Source: Desulfuromonadales bacterium (lineage in GTDB: Bacteria > Desulfobacterota > Desulfuromonadia > Desulfuromonadales > BM103). From it: 6,238 nucleotides of DNA. Positions 1 to 5,632 of the stretch are shown piece after piece. Made by a program: the position numbers and the translations under genes. The stretch covers positions 1 through 6,238 of the forward strand of contig JAUWTX010000134.1 of NCBI GenBank assembly GCA_030614505.1, written 5' to 3'. The notes beneath the pieces are model-generated. The model was not told where the DNA came from. It made no database searches and saw only the letters and a program-made list of their open reading frames with translations. Within the stretch, counting starts at the first letter, position 1, and the number at the start of each line of letters is the position of its first letter.

Positions 1-1
1 C

Positions 2-442
2 TACTCGATCAGTCATGTACTGGCGCAGTCCCAGTTGCTCGTCTTCTCGGCTCTGGCCTTTACCCTGTTGCTGCTTGCCGGCATCTACCCGGCAGAAATT
101 CGTTCGCTCAATGTCGACGCAGACTGGATCTACCGCAAAGGCTGTCACCAGATTTACCGCTTCTGCCAATGGGCTTTTAACGGCATCAACGACTGGGCCG
201 ATCGTATCTTCGTTCAGCAGTTTACAAAACTACTGGCTCAATTCTTCGAAGAACCGGGTGGCAACATCCAGAAGCACGGCTATCGGCTCTGGGTTGAAGC
301 TACAGGCATTGCAGATCATCAGGAAGAGATGATTGAGCAGATTGACCGTCGCAGCCGCAGTGCTGCCTATCCGGTTGGCGTCGGAGTTCTGCTGGCCGTC
401 ATGCTTCTCGCCCTGGCATCCCTGCTGCTTTACCTCAGGTAG
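2..442 (+). CDS. C-terminal part of a cation/H+ antiporter subunit D-like (Mrp/NuoM-type) membrane protein, 5'-truncated
   Basis: The frame is open from the left window edge and ends at TAG 440-442, giving about 146 residues of a longer protein. A hydrophobic helix (window residues about 12-30, LLVFSALAFTLLLLAGIY) is followed by a soluble stretch containing 'EIRSLNVDADWIYRKG', 'NGINDWADRIF' and 'FFEEPGGNIQKHG', and then by a second membrane helix near the C-terminus (about YPVGVGVLLAVMLLALASLLLYL). From family knowledge, this tail resembles that of the NuoM/MrpD-like proton-conducting subunits annotated as Na+/H+ antiporter subunit D in Desulfuromonadales-type bacteria. Such proteins sit in the inner membrane and exchange monovalent cations for protons as part of multi-subunit complexes. 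The catalytic transmembrane core lies outside the window, so the assignment rests only on the tail. A TTG at 35 is an internal codon, not the start. The stop lies 29 nt before hemW, so the two may be cotranscribed. Confidence 0.65.
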   Translation, partial: YSISHVLAQSQLLVFSALAFTLLLLAGIYPAEIRSLNVDADWIYRKGCHQIYRFCQWAFNGINDWADRIFVQQFTKLLAQFFEEPGGNIQKHGYRLWVEATGIADHQEEMIEQIDRRSRSAAYPVGVGVLLAVMLLALASLLLYLR

Positions 443-471
443 CAGGAGATCCTTCCGCAGAGCAGAAGCAC

Positions 472-1686
472 ATGACCGGCCTTTATCTTCACATCCCTTT
501 CTGCCGTCGAAAATGCTCCTATTGCGACTTCTATTCTGAAGAAGTTTGTGAAGCAACCATCCGAAACTACCCTGACCTTCTCAAGCAACACCTGACCTGG
601 GCTACAGAACACTCTGCCGGGGCCACAGAACGCTCTGCCGGGGCCACAGAACACCCTGTCTGGGCTACAGAACACCCTGCCAGGGCCTCAGAACAAGGGT
701 GGCCGGGGCCAGTTGATACCGTTTATTTCGGCGGTGGGACACCATCCCTGCTTGCGCCGGAAGCAATTGCCGGGATCCTGAAAGCTGTCAACCAGAACCT
801 CGGCCTGACAAAAGACGTAGAGATTACCCTTGAAGCCAATCCCGGCACCGTATCGCAACGAAGCCTGGCCGGCTATCGTAGCGCCGGCGTCAACCGGCTT
901 TCCCTCGGCTTGCAAACTTGCAACGAAAACCAACTGACTCTGCTAGGCCGCCTGCATGATCGCCAGGAGGGGCTCGACGCGTTCAAATGGTCACGTGATG
1001 TCGGCTTTGACAACATCTCGCTCGACCTGATGTTTGCTCTGCCGGGGCAAACTACTGCAGAGCTTAAAGAGGATCTCTGCGCTTATCTCGAGCTAGCCCC
1101 CGAGCATCTTTCCTGTTATGGCCTGACAGCCGAACCGGAGACACCGCTACAACAAAGAATTATTTCTGGTGAGCTGACCCTGCCAGACGAAGAATTCTAT
1201 GCTGATGCGTTTCTGCTGATTCATGATCAGCTGGCTACCGCCGGCTATGAACATTACGAAATAGCCAACTACGCCCGTGACGGTTACACCTGTCGTCACA
1301 ACCTCGGCTACTGGCAACGCCGGCCCTACCTCGGCATAGGTGCCGGGGCACACTCTTTTTGTGACGATCAATGGGGCAGCCGTTGGGAAGTGCCTGCCGA
1401 TATGACCGCTTATCGGCAAGCGTTGCACAACAACCAGGAGCCAACAAAATGTCTTGAAACATTTGAACGTGAGTCAGCTCTGCGAGAAACCATCTACCTG
1501 GCTTTACGCACCCGGCACGGCATCACAGATACCGAACTAAAGCAACGCTTCGGCTGTACGCTTCAAGACACTTTTCCTGAGGCGGTTGCAGGCAGTTTCC
1601 CGTGGCTGGTTAATGACAATGGCCGTTGGTCTTTTACACCCGCTGGATGGCTTCTTTTTGACCGTTTGATACTGCCCTTCCTTTAA
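472..1686 (+). CDS. hemW: HemW, radical-SAM heme chaperone (HemN-like, 'oxygen-independent coproporphyrinogen III oxidase-like')
   Basis: This is a 404-residue cytoplasmic radical-SAM protein. The cluster motif is C11-x3-C15-x2-C18 followed by D19-F20. A Phe in place of a fourth Cys at this point separates HemW from true HemN. Further family motifs are YFGGGTPSLL (85-94), EANPGT (121-126), LDLMFALPGQT (184-194), HNLGYW (276-281, the motif linked to heme binding in HemW) and YLGIGAGAHSF (286-296). A HemN C-terminal winged-helix region starts around residue 335. Known family members bind heme and are thought to deliver it to hemoproteins; they do not oxidise coproporphyrinogen. The protein is about 25 residues longer than E. 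coli HemW, explained by a heptapeptide repeat at about 44-78 between the cluster loop and the GGGTP strand. The variant GLQTCNE replaces the usual G.QSF. The ATG is chosen because LYLHIPFC follows at once; its Shine-Dalgarno is poor (AGGAG at 444-448 is too far, AGAAG at 464-468 too close). Confidence 0.93.
   Translation: MTGLYLHIPFCRRKCSYCDFYSEEVCEATIRNYPDLLKQHLTWATEHSAGATERSAGATEHPVWATEHPARASEQGWPGPVDTVYFGGGTPSLLAPEAIAGILKAVNQNLGLTKDVEITLEANPGTVSQRSLAGYRSAGVNRLSLGLQTCNENQLTLLGRLHDRQEGLDAFKWSRDVGFDNISLDLMFALPGQTTAELKEDLCAYLELAPEHLSCYGLTAEPETPLQQRIISGELTLPDEEFYADAFLLIHDQLATAGYEHYEIANYARDGYTCRHNLGYWQRRPYLGIGAGAHSFCDDQWGSRWEVPADMTAYRQALHNNQEPTKCLETFERESALRETIYLALRTRHGITDTELKQRFGCTLQDTFPEAVAGSFPWLVNDNGRWSFTPAGWLLFDRLILPFL
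601..705 (+). repeat. In-frame 21-bp tandem repeat array inside hemW (about 5 copies)
   Basis: Five consecutive 21-bp units lie at 601-621, 622-642, 643-663, 664-684 and 685-705. The first four differ from their neighbours at 2 to 4 positions; the fifth keeps only its first half. They encode ATEHSAG, ATERSAG, ATEHPVW, ATEHPAR and ASEQGWP. A decayed half-unit (the caacacctgacctgg stretch at about 586-600) may precede them. The unit length is a multiple of three, so the hemW frame stays open. The array lies between the iron-sulfur cluster loop and the VDTVYFGGGTP strand, where other HemW proteins have a short helix or loop. Confidence 0.9.
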
Positions 1687-1721
1687 GAACAATTTCCCCT
1701 TACAAAATCACCTGGCGTCCC

Positions 1722-1750
1722 TTGACAAAGGCAATTGCCGTTGTTATGTT
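1722..1750 (+). promoter_or_regulatory. Sigma-70 type promoter of the hrcA-grpE-dnaK-dnaJ operon
   Basis: A perfect -35 box TTGACA (1722-1727) is followed by a 17-nt spacer and the -10 box TATGTT (1745-1750). A TG at 1742-1743 adds an extended -10 element. Transcription is expected to start at about 1755-1758, only a few bases before the CIRCE operator. This gives a leader of roughly 83 nt before hrcA. The near-consensus elements fit a housekeeping promoter that is held down by a repressor and needs no heat-shock sigma factor. The start site is inferred, not mapped. Confidence 0.85.
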
Positions 1751-1760
1751 GACCATGCTT

Positions 1761-1787
1761 TTGGCACTCAACACAAAGGAGTGCTAA
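1761..1787 (+). promoter_or_regulatory. CIRCE operator (HrcA binding site)
   Basis: TTGGCACTC (1761-1769), a 9-nt spacer and GAGTGCTAA (1779-1787) match the CIRCE consensus TTAGCACTC-N9-GAGTGCTAA with one substitution (G for A at the third base of the left arm). It lies just downstream of the predicted start site and directly before hrcA, so HrcA bound here would block transcription of its own operon. In the RNA the arms could also form a hairpin at the 5' end. Confidence 0.97.
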
Positions 1788-1797
1788 AGGGTCTCGC

Positions 1798-1825
1798 AGG
1801 CCGGGTTATCCGGCTTGATTTTTTT
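1798..1825 (+). terminator. Terminator-like hairpin with T tract in the hrcA leader (possible attenuator)
   Basis: A core stem GCCGG (1800-1804) / CCGGC (1810-1814) closes a GTTAT loop. It can extend outward by G1799-T1815 (wobble in RNA) and A1798-T1816. After two bases (GA) come seven T's (1819-1825). This looks like a short intrinsic terminator placed between CIRCE and the hrcA ribosome binding site. The short stem and the gap before the T tract make it at best a partial terminator. It may instead stabilise the leader or do nothing. Confidence 0.35.
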
Positions 1826-1839
1826 GCGCGGAGTCCAGC

Positions 1840-2880
1840 ATGACTGAAACCCTGACTGAACGCAGTCAGAAAATCCTCGAAGCAATTATTGAGGAATATA
1901 TCGCAACCGCCCAACCGGTCGGGTCCAAGGCACTTGCCCGGAACCATGACATCAAGCTGTCACCGGCATCTGTGCGTAACGTCATGGCCGAATTGGAAGA
2001 GCTCGGATACCTGGCTTCTCCCCATACTTCGGCGGGGCGCATCCCTACTGAAAAAGGCTACCGCTTCTACGTCGACACCCTGCTGCAAGTCAACGACCTG
2101 AACAGTCGGCAGAAGGACCAGATCGAGTTGCAATACCAGCAGCACGGACTGCAGATGGCCGACATGCTGCGCGAAGCCAGTCGCACCCTGTCATCAGTCT
2201 CCCACTACACCGGGCTGGTCATGGTGCCACGTCTTAAAGTGACCATCTTTCGACATATTGAGTTCGTCAGACTCTCGCCACGGCAGATCCTGGCTGTTTT
2301 TGTCACCCAGTCCGGCCTGGTGCAGAACAAACTGGTCGAAATCGACGAGGAGTTAACACCTCGCGACCTGGAACAGATCACCAACTATCTGAACCACACC
2401 ATGACCGGCCTCAGCATTCAGGAGGTCCGGGCCCGGATTGTCGCTGAGATGGCTAACGAGAAGGCCCTGTACGACCATCTGTTGCGGCGAACCTTTGCGC
2501 TATCCACCGCCGCCCTGGTTGATGAAACCACAGGTGATATCATCATCGAGGGAACCAGTTATTTTCTTGAGCAGCCGGAATTCTCTAACCTGAAGTGCAT
2601 GAAACGCATCGTTCAGACATTCGAGCAAAAAAACATCCTGATCGACCTGCTCGACCGCGGACTTGACACCGAAGGGGTTCAGGTCATCATCGGCAGCGAG
2701 ACGAAATATAGCGAACTAGCCGACTGCAGCCTGATCACCGCAGCTTATTCCGGCAAACGTGGCACCCTTGGCACTCTCGGTGTTATCGGTCCGAACCGTA
2801 TGCCCTATTCAACCATCATTCCAATTGTCGATTACACAGCGACCCTGATCAGTCGCTTGCTGGATACAGACAACGATTAG
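1840..2880 (+). CDS. hrcA: HrcA, heat-inducible transcription repressor
   Basis: This 346-residue protein has the usual HrcA length. The N-terminal winged-helix domain covers about residues 1-85, with the helix-turn-helix ending in SPASVRNVMAELEELGYL (41-58) and the conserved wing PHTSAGRIPTEKGYRFYVD (61-79). A GAF-like dimerisation core follows. The conserved C-terminal segment includes LLDRG (270-274), VQVIIGSE (280-287) and GTLGVIGPNRMPYSTIIPIVDY (311-332). HrcA binds CIRCE as a dimer and represses chaperone operons; in studied bacteria GroEL keeps it active, and unfolded proteins compete for GroEL after heat shock. The ATG is supported by GGAG (1830-1833) six bases upstream and by homology starting at once. 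It is the first gene after the CIRCE-controlled promoter, which implies autoregulation. Its stop overlaps the grpE Shine-Dalgarno. Confidence 0.97.
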   Translation: MTETLTERSQKILEAIIEEYIATAQPVGSKALARNHDIKLSPASVRNVMAELEELGYLASPHTSAGRIPTEKGYRFYVDTLLQVNDLNSRQKDQIELQYQQHGLQMADMLREASRTLSSVSHYTGLVMVPRLKVTIFRHIEFVRLSPRQILAVFVTQSGLVQNKLVEIDEELTPRDLEQITNYLNHTMTGLSIQEVRARIVAEMANEKALYDHLLRRTFALSTAALVDETTGDIIIEGTSYFLEQPEFSNLKCMKRIVQTFEQKNILIDLLDRGLDTEGVQVIIGSETKYSELADCSLITAAYSGKRGTLGTLGVIGPNRMPYSTIIPIVDYTATLISRLLDTDND

Positions 2881-2896
2881 GAGATAAAAAGCCTTG
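2879..2896 (+). promoter_or_regulatory. Ribosome binding site and TTG start of grpE
   Basis: AGGAG (2879-2883) overlaps the hrcA stop codon TAG (2878-2880) and lies ten bases before TTG (2894-2896). The overlap suggests translational coupling to hrcA. The next in-frame ATG, at 2960, has no comparable site and would remove the first 22 residues, so TTG is preferred. Confidence 0.7.
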
Positions 2897-3529
2897 GCAA
2901 GGAAACGTAAGAAGCAGCAGGCCCCTGAGCTGGAAATCGTCACAGAAACCTCGGAAAAGATGACTGCCGAGGAGACGGAAGAGGTCGCGACAGAAAGAAC
3001 CGGCCCACTGGCTGAACTGCAGAATGCAATTGAAGCCGCCAATGCTGAAGCCGGCAAGAACTGGGACCTTTACTTGCGCGAGCGAGCTGACCTGGAGAAT
3101 GCGCGCAAGCGCCATCAGCGCGACAAGGAAGATGCGCTCCGCTTTGCCAATGATCGCCTGCTCAAGGAGATGATCCCGGTACTCGACAACCTTGAACGCG
3201 CGGTCGATCATGCCGATCAGGACAACGATGACAACCAGGGGCTGCTGGAAGGCGTCAACATGACGATCAACCAATTCCGCAAGGCCCTGGAAGACTTCGG
3301 TGTCAAACCGATCAACGCCATCGGAACAAACTTTGATCCGAACCTGCATCAGGCCATGGGCCATTTAGAATCAGCAGAACAGGCGCCGAATACGGTCGTC
3401 AGCGAGTTCCAGAAGGGCTACCTGCTGCACGAACGCCTGCTGCGCCCATCAATGGTCATGGTGGCCAAGGCTCCAACCGGAGAAACGGACGATTCGACTA
3501 CTGAAAACCAGGCAAGCACTGAAGAATAA
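2894..3529 (+). CDS. grpE: GrpE, nucleotide exchange factor of DnaK
   Basis: This 211-residue protein is close to the usual GrpE length. A basic start (ARKRKK) and an acidic, probably disordered N-terminal tail (to about residue 37) precede a long charged helix expected to form the dimer coiled coil (about 38-105, including RADLENARKRHQRDK). LDNLERAVDHA (97-107) follows. The C-terminal beta domain carries the family signature: NFDPNLHQAM (146-155), NTVVSEFQKGYLLHERLLRPSMV (166-188) and VAKA (190-193). GrpE dimers bind the DnaK ATPase domain in the cytosol and release ADP, resetting the chaperone cycle; in some species the long helix acts as a thermosensor. The C-terminal tail after 195 is polar and low in complexity. 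The start is a TTG, and the gene lies 13 nt after hrcA and 74 nt before dnaK. Identification is firm; the exact start is slightly less so. Confidence 0.96.
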   Translation: MARKRKKQQAPELEIVTETSEKMTAEETEEVATERTGPLAELQNAIEAANAEAGKNWDLYLRERADLENARKRHQRDKEDALRFANDRLLKEMIPVLDNLERAVDHADQDNDDNQGLLEGVNMTINQFRKALEDFGVKPINAIGTNFDPNLHQAMGHLESAEQAPNTVVSEFQKGYLLHERLLRPSMVMVAKAPTGETDDSTTENQASTEE

Positions 3530-3586
3530 AACAGCAAACAACAAACGATCTGTCTAAATAAGCAACGAGAGACGACCCGAATCTAT

Positions 3587-3606
3587 TAAGGAGGATTCTT
3601 ATCATG
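3587..3606 (+). promoter_or_regulatory. Very strong ribosome binding site of dnaK
   Basis: TAAGGAGG (3587-3594) is fully complementary to the usual 16S rRNA 3' end and lies nine bases before ATG (3604-3606). It is clearly the strongest site in the operon, fitting the higher level at which DnaK is normally made relative to GrpE and DnaJ. The rest of the grpE-dnaK gap (3530-3586) is A-rich with no evident hairpin or promoter. Confidence 0.85.
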
Positions 3607-5538
3607 AGCAAAGTTATTGGTATCGACCTGGGAACGACAAATTCCTGTGTCGCCGTTATGGAAGGTGGCGAACCTGTGGTTATCGCCAACACTGAAGGAA
3701 CCCGCACGACACCCTCGATGGTGGCTTTTACCGAGAGCGGTGAACGTCTGGTCGGCCAACAGGCCAAGCGTCAGGCCGTAACCAACCCGGAGAACACCCT
3801 GTTCGCCATCAAGCGCCTGATCGGCCGCAAGTTTGATACTGATGCAGTCAAGAAGGATATCAAGATCAGCCCATTCAAAATTATCAAGGCTGATAACGGT
3901 GATGCCTGGGTTGAGGTGCGCGACAAGAAGTACAGTGCCCCCGAAATTTCGGCCATGATTCTGCAGAAGATGAAACAGACTGCTGAGGACTACCTGGGCG
4001 AGACGGTTACCGATGCTGTCGTTACAGTACCGGCCTACTTCAACGACTCCCAGCGTCAGGCCACCAAGGACGCCGCCAAAATCTCCGGCCTGAACCTGTT
4101 GCGCATCATCAACGAGCCGACCGCAGCCGCCCTGGCTTACGGCCTCGACAAGAAGGACGAGGAAAAGATTGCCGTTTTTGACCTCGGCGGCGGCACCTTC
4201 GACATCTCCATCCTCGAACTCGGTGACGGCGTCTTTGAAGTCAAGTCGACCAACGGCGACACCTTCCTCGGTGGTGAAGACTTCGACCAGTTAATTATCG
4301 ACTACGTGGCAGATGAGTTTAAAAAAGAGCAGGGTATCGATCTGCGCAACGACAAGATGGCACTGCAGCGTCTCAAAGAAGGAGCCGAGAAGGCCAAATG
4401 TGAACTCTCCTCCTCAATGGAGACGGACATAAACCTGCCCTTTATCACAGCCGACCAATCCGGCCCGAAGCACCTCAACATCAAACTGTCTCGTGCCAAG
4501 CTCGAGAGCATCTGCGGAAAACTGCTCAACAAGCTGACCGGTCCCTGCAAGACGGCAATCAAGGACGCAGGTCTCTCCGCCTCCGATATCGACGATGTCA
4601 TCCTGGTCGGCGGCATGACCCGTATGCCGGCGGTGCAGGCAAAAGTACAAGAGATATTCGGCAAAGCTCCCAACAAAGGTGTCAATCCTGATGAAGTCGT
4701 GGCCATCGGCGCAGCGATTCAAGGCGGCGTTCTCAAAGGTGATGTCAAGGACGTGTTGCTGCTCGACGTCACCCCGCTCTCACTGGGGATCGAAACCCTC
4801 GGCGGTGACACGACCAAACTGATCGACAAGAACACCACCATCCCCTGCAAAAAAAGCCAGGTATTCTCCACCGCTGCCGATAACCAGCCTGCCGTATCTG
4901 TGCATGTCCTGCAGGGCGAACGTGATATGGCTAACGACAATAAGACAATTGGTCGTTTCGAACTGACCGATATTCCACCGGCACCACGCGGTGTGCCGCA
5001 GGTTGATGTCACCTTCGACATCGATGCCAACGGCATCCTCAATGTCAACGCCAAGGATCTCGGTACCGGCAAAGAGCAATCAATCGTCATCACAGCCTCA
5101 TCCGGACTCTCCGAAGAGGAGATCGAGAAGATGGTCAAGGATGCCGAACTTCACGCCACCGAAGACCACAAAAAGCGCGAAATGATCGAAGCCCGCAACC
5201 AGGCCGACGGTTTGGTCTACACGACCGAAAAAGCTGTCAAGGAACATGGCGACAAGGTCGATGAAGAGACCAAAAAAGCGATTGAAACAGCTCTCGAAGA
5301 GCTCAAGAAAGCCATGGAAGGCGAAGATCCGGAAGAGATCAAGAGCAAGACCGAAGCCCTGGCCACGGCCTCGCACAAACTGGCAGAAGTCATGTACCAA
5401 CAGGCCCAGAGCGAAGCGGAAGGTGGCGATGAAGCTGCCGCTGACAGCGATGAGCAGAAAGATGATGTCGTCGATGCAGAATTCGAAGAAGTCGACGATG
5501 ACAAGGGCGATAAAAAAGAAGACGACAAAAAAGAATAA
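3604..5538 (+). CDS. dnaK: DnaK, Hsp70 molecular chaperone
   Basis: This full-length 644-residue Hsp70 (E. coli DnaK has 638) appears intact. The ATPase domain (about 1-383) shows IGIDLGTTNSCVAVM (5-19), catalytic K70, VTVPAYFNDSQRQATKDA (140-157), INEPTAAALAYG (169-180), phosphate loop 2 DLGGGTFD (193-200) with T198, and the adenosine motif ILVGGMTRMPAVQ (333-345). The interdomain linker DVLLLDVTPLSLGIE (383-397) leads to the peptide-binding beta domain and the helical lid (from about 505). The C-terminus is an acidic tail with DVVDAEFEEV (621-630), here extended by a Lys/Asp-rich DDDKGDKKEDDKKE. DnaK binds exposed hydrophobic segments of client proteins in the cytosol in an ATP-driven cycle with DnaJ and GrpE, both encoded next to it. 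It is expected to be controlled by the CIRCE promoter upstream of hrcA and starts at an ATG with an excellent Shine-Dalgarno. Confidence 0.99.
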   Translation: MSKVIGIDLGTTNSCVAVMEGGEPVVIANTEGTRTTPSMVAFTESGERLVGQQAKRQAVTNPENTLFAIKRLIGRKFDTDAVKKDIKISPFKIIKADNGDAWVEVRDKKYSAPEISAMILQKMKQTAEDYLGETVTDAVVTVPAYFNDSQRQATKDAAKISGLNLLRIINEPTAAALAYGLDKKDEEKIAVFDLGGGTFDISILELGDGVFEVKSTNGDTFLGGEDFDQLIIDYVADEFKKEQGIDLRNDKMALQRLKEGAEKAKCELSSSMETDINLPFITADQSGPKHLNIKLSRAKLESICGKLLNKLTGPCKTAIKDAGLSASDIDDVILVGGMTRMPAVQAKVQEIFGKAPNKGVNPDEVVAIGAAIQGGVLKGDVKDVLLLDVTPLSLGIETLGGDTTKLIDKNTTIPCKKSQVFSTAADNQPAVSVHVLQGERDMANDNKTIGRFELTDIPPAPRGVPQVDVTFDIDANGILNVNAKDLGTGKEQSIVITASSGLSEEEIEKMVKDAELHATEDHKKREMIEARNQADGLVYTTEKAVKEHGDKVDEETKKAIETALEELKKAMEGEDPEEIKSKTEALATASHKLAEVMYQQAQSEAEGGDEAAADSDEQKDDVVDAEFEEVDDDKGDKKEDDKKE

Positions 5539-5539
5539 A

Positions 5540-5617
5540 CTGGTTAAGGATAAAGGGTCAAAGGTGGAAGGAAAGACGTGATCTTCCTTTAACCATTGGC
5601 CCTTAGCCTTTTACCTG
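5540..5617 (+). repeat. Long imperfect inverted repeat (hairpin) filling the dnaK-dnaJ gap
   Basis: The left arm 5540-5575 and right arm 5583-5617 pair around a 7-nt loop (ACGTGAT, 5576-5582). Paired blocks by hand include GAA/TTC at the loop, GGAAG/CTTCC with one bulge, TGG/CCA, GGGTC/GGCCC with one wobble, AAGG/CCTT and GG/CC near the base. About 28 to 30 pairs form with scattered mismatches and bulges. Each arm is itself built of degenerate 6-8 nt units of the form GGnTAAA. The base of the stem ends one base before the dnaJ Shine-Dalgarno. There is no T tract, so this is not a standard intrinsic terminator. It may be an RNA processing or stability element, an attenuating structure, or a small dispersed repeat element. 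Confidence 0.75.
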
Positions 5618-5632
5618 AAGGATTATATTTTG
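5618..5632 (+). promoter_or_regulatory. Ribosome binding site and TTG start of dnaJ
   Basis: AAGGA (5618-5622) lies seven bases before TTG (5630-5632). The TTG is chosen because translation from it gives the family's standard N-terminus, MAKRDYYEVLEV; no ATG is available in frame near it. The site directly follows the 3' foot of the intergenic hairpin. Confidence 0.85.

Noticed and set aside
430..675. Reverse-strand open frame with Cys/Pro/Gly repeats (FCGPGRV type) across the hemW repeat array
   Set aside because: It is the complement of the 21-bp repeats, whose length keeps all frames open. It has no supporting ribosome binding site or family resemblance and overlaps the certain hemW gene.
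1761..1787. CIRCE inverted repeat read as a transcription terminator for hemW
   Set aside because: It matches the HrcA operator consensus, lies downstream of a strong promoter and has no T tract after it.
2849..3364. 171-codon reverse-strand open frame opposite grpE
   Set aside because: It lies antisense to most of grpE and shows no recognisable motif. It is best explained by codon bias of the real gene on the + strand.
4302..5138. Several reverse-strand open frames of about 100-140 codons opposite dnaK
   Set aside because: All are antisense to highly conserved dnaK coding sequence and carry no motifs or start signals; they are shadows.
5509..5538. Possible programmed frameshift at the AAAAAAG runs near the dnaK stop
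   Set aside because: The A runs fall as two whole AAA codons followed by GAA, which is not the A-AAA-AAG phase needed for the classical -1 slippery site. The dnaK tail is already complete at the normal stop.
5246..5581. Second + frame overlapping the dnaK 3' end and running past its stop into the intergenic hairpin
   Set aside because: Its translation is a Lys/Arg/Ser-rich shadow of the dnaK codons and has no good start site. No homology is recognisable.
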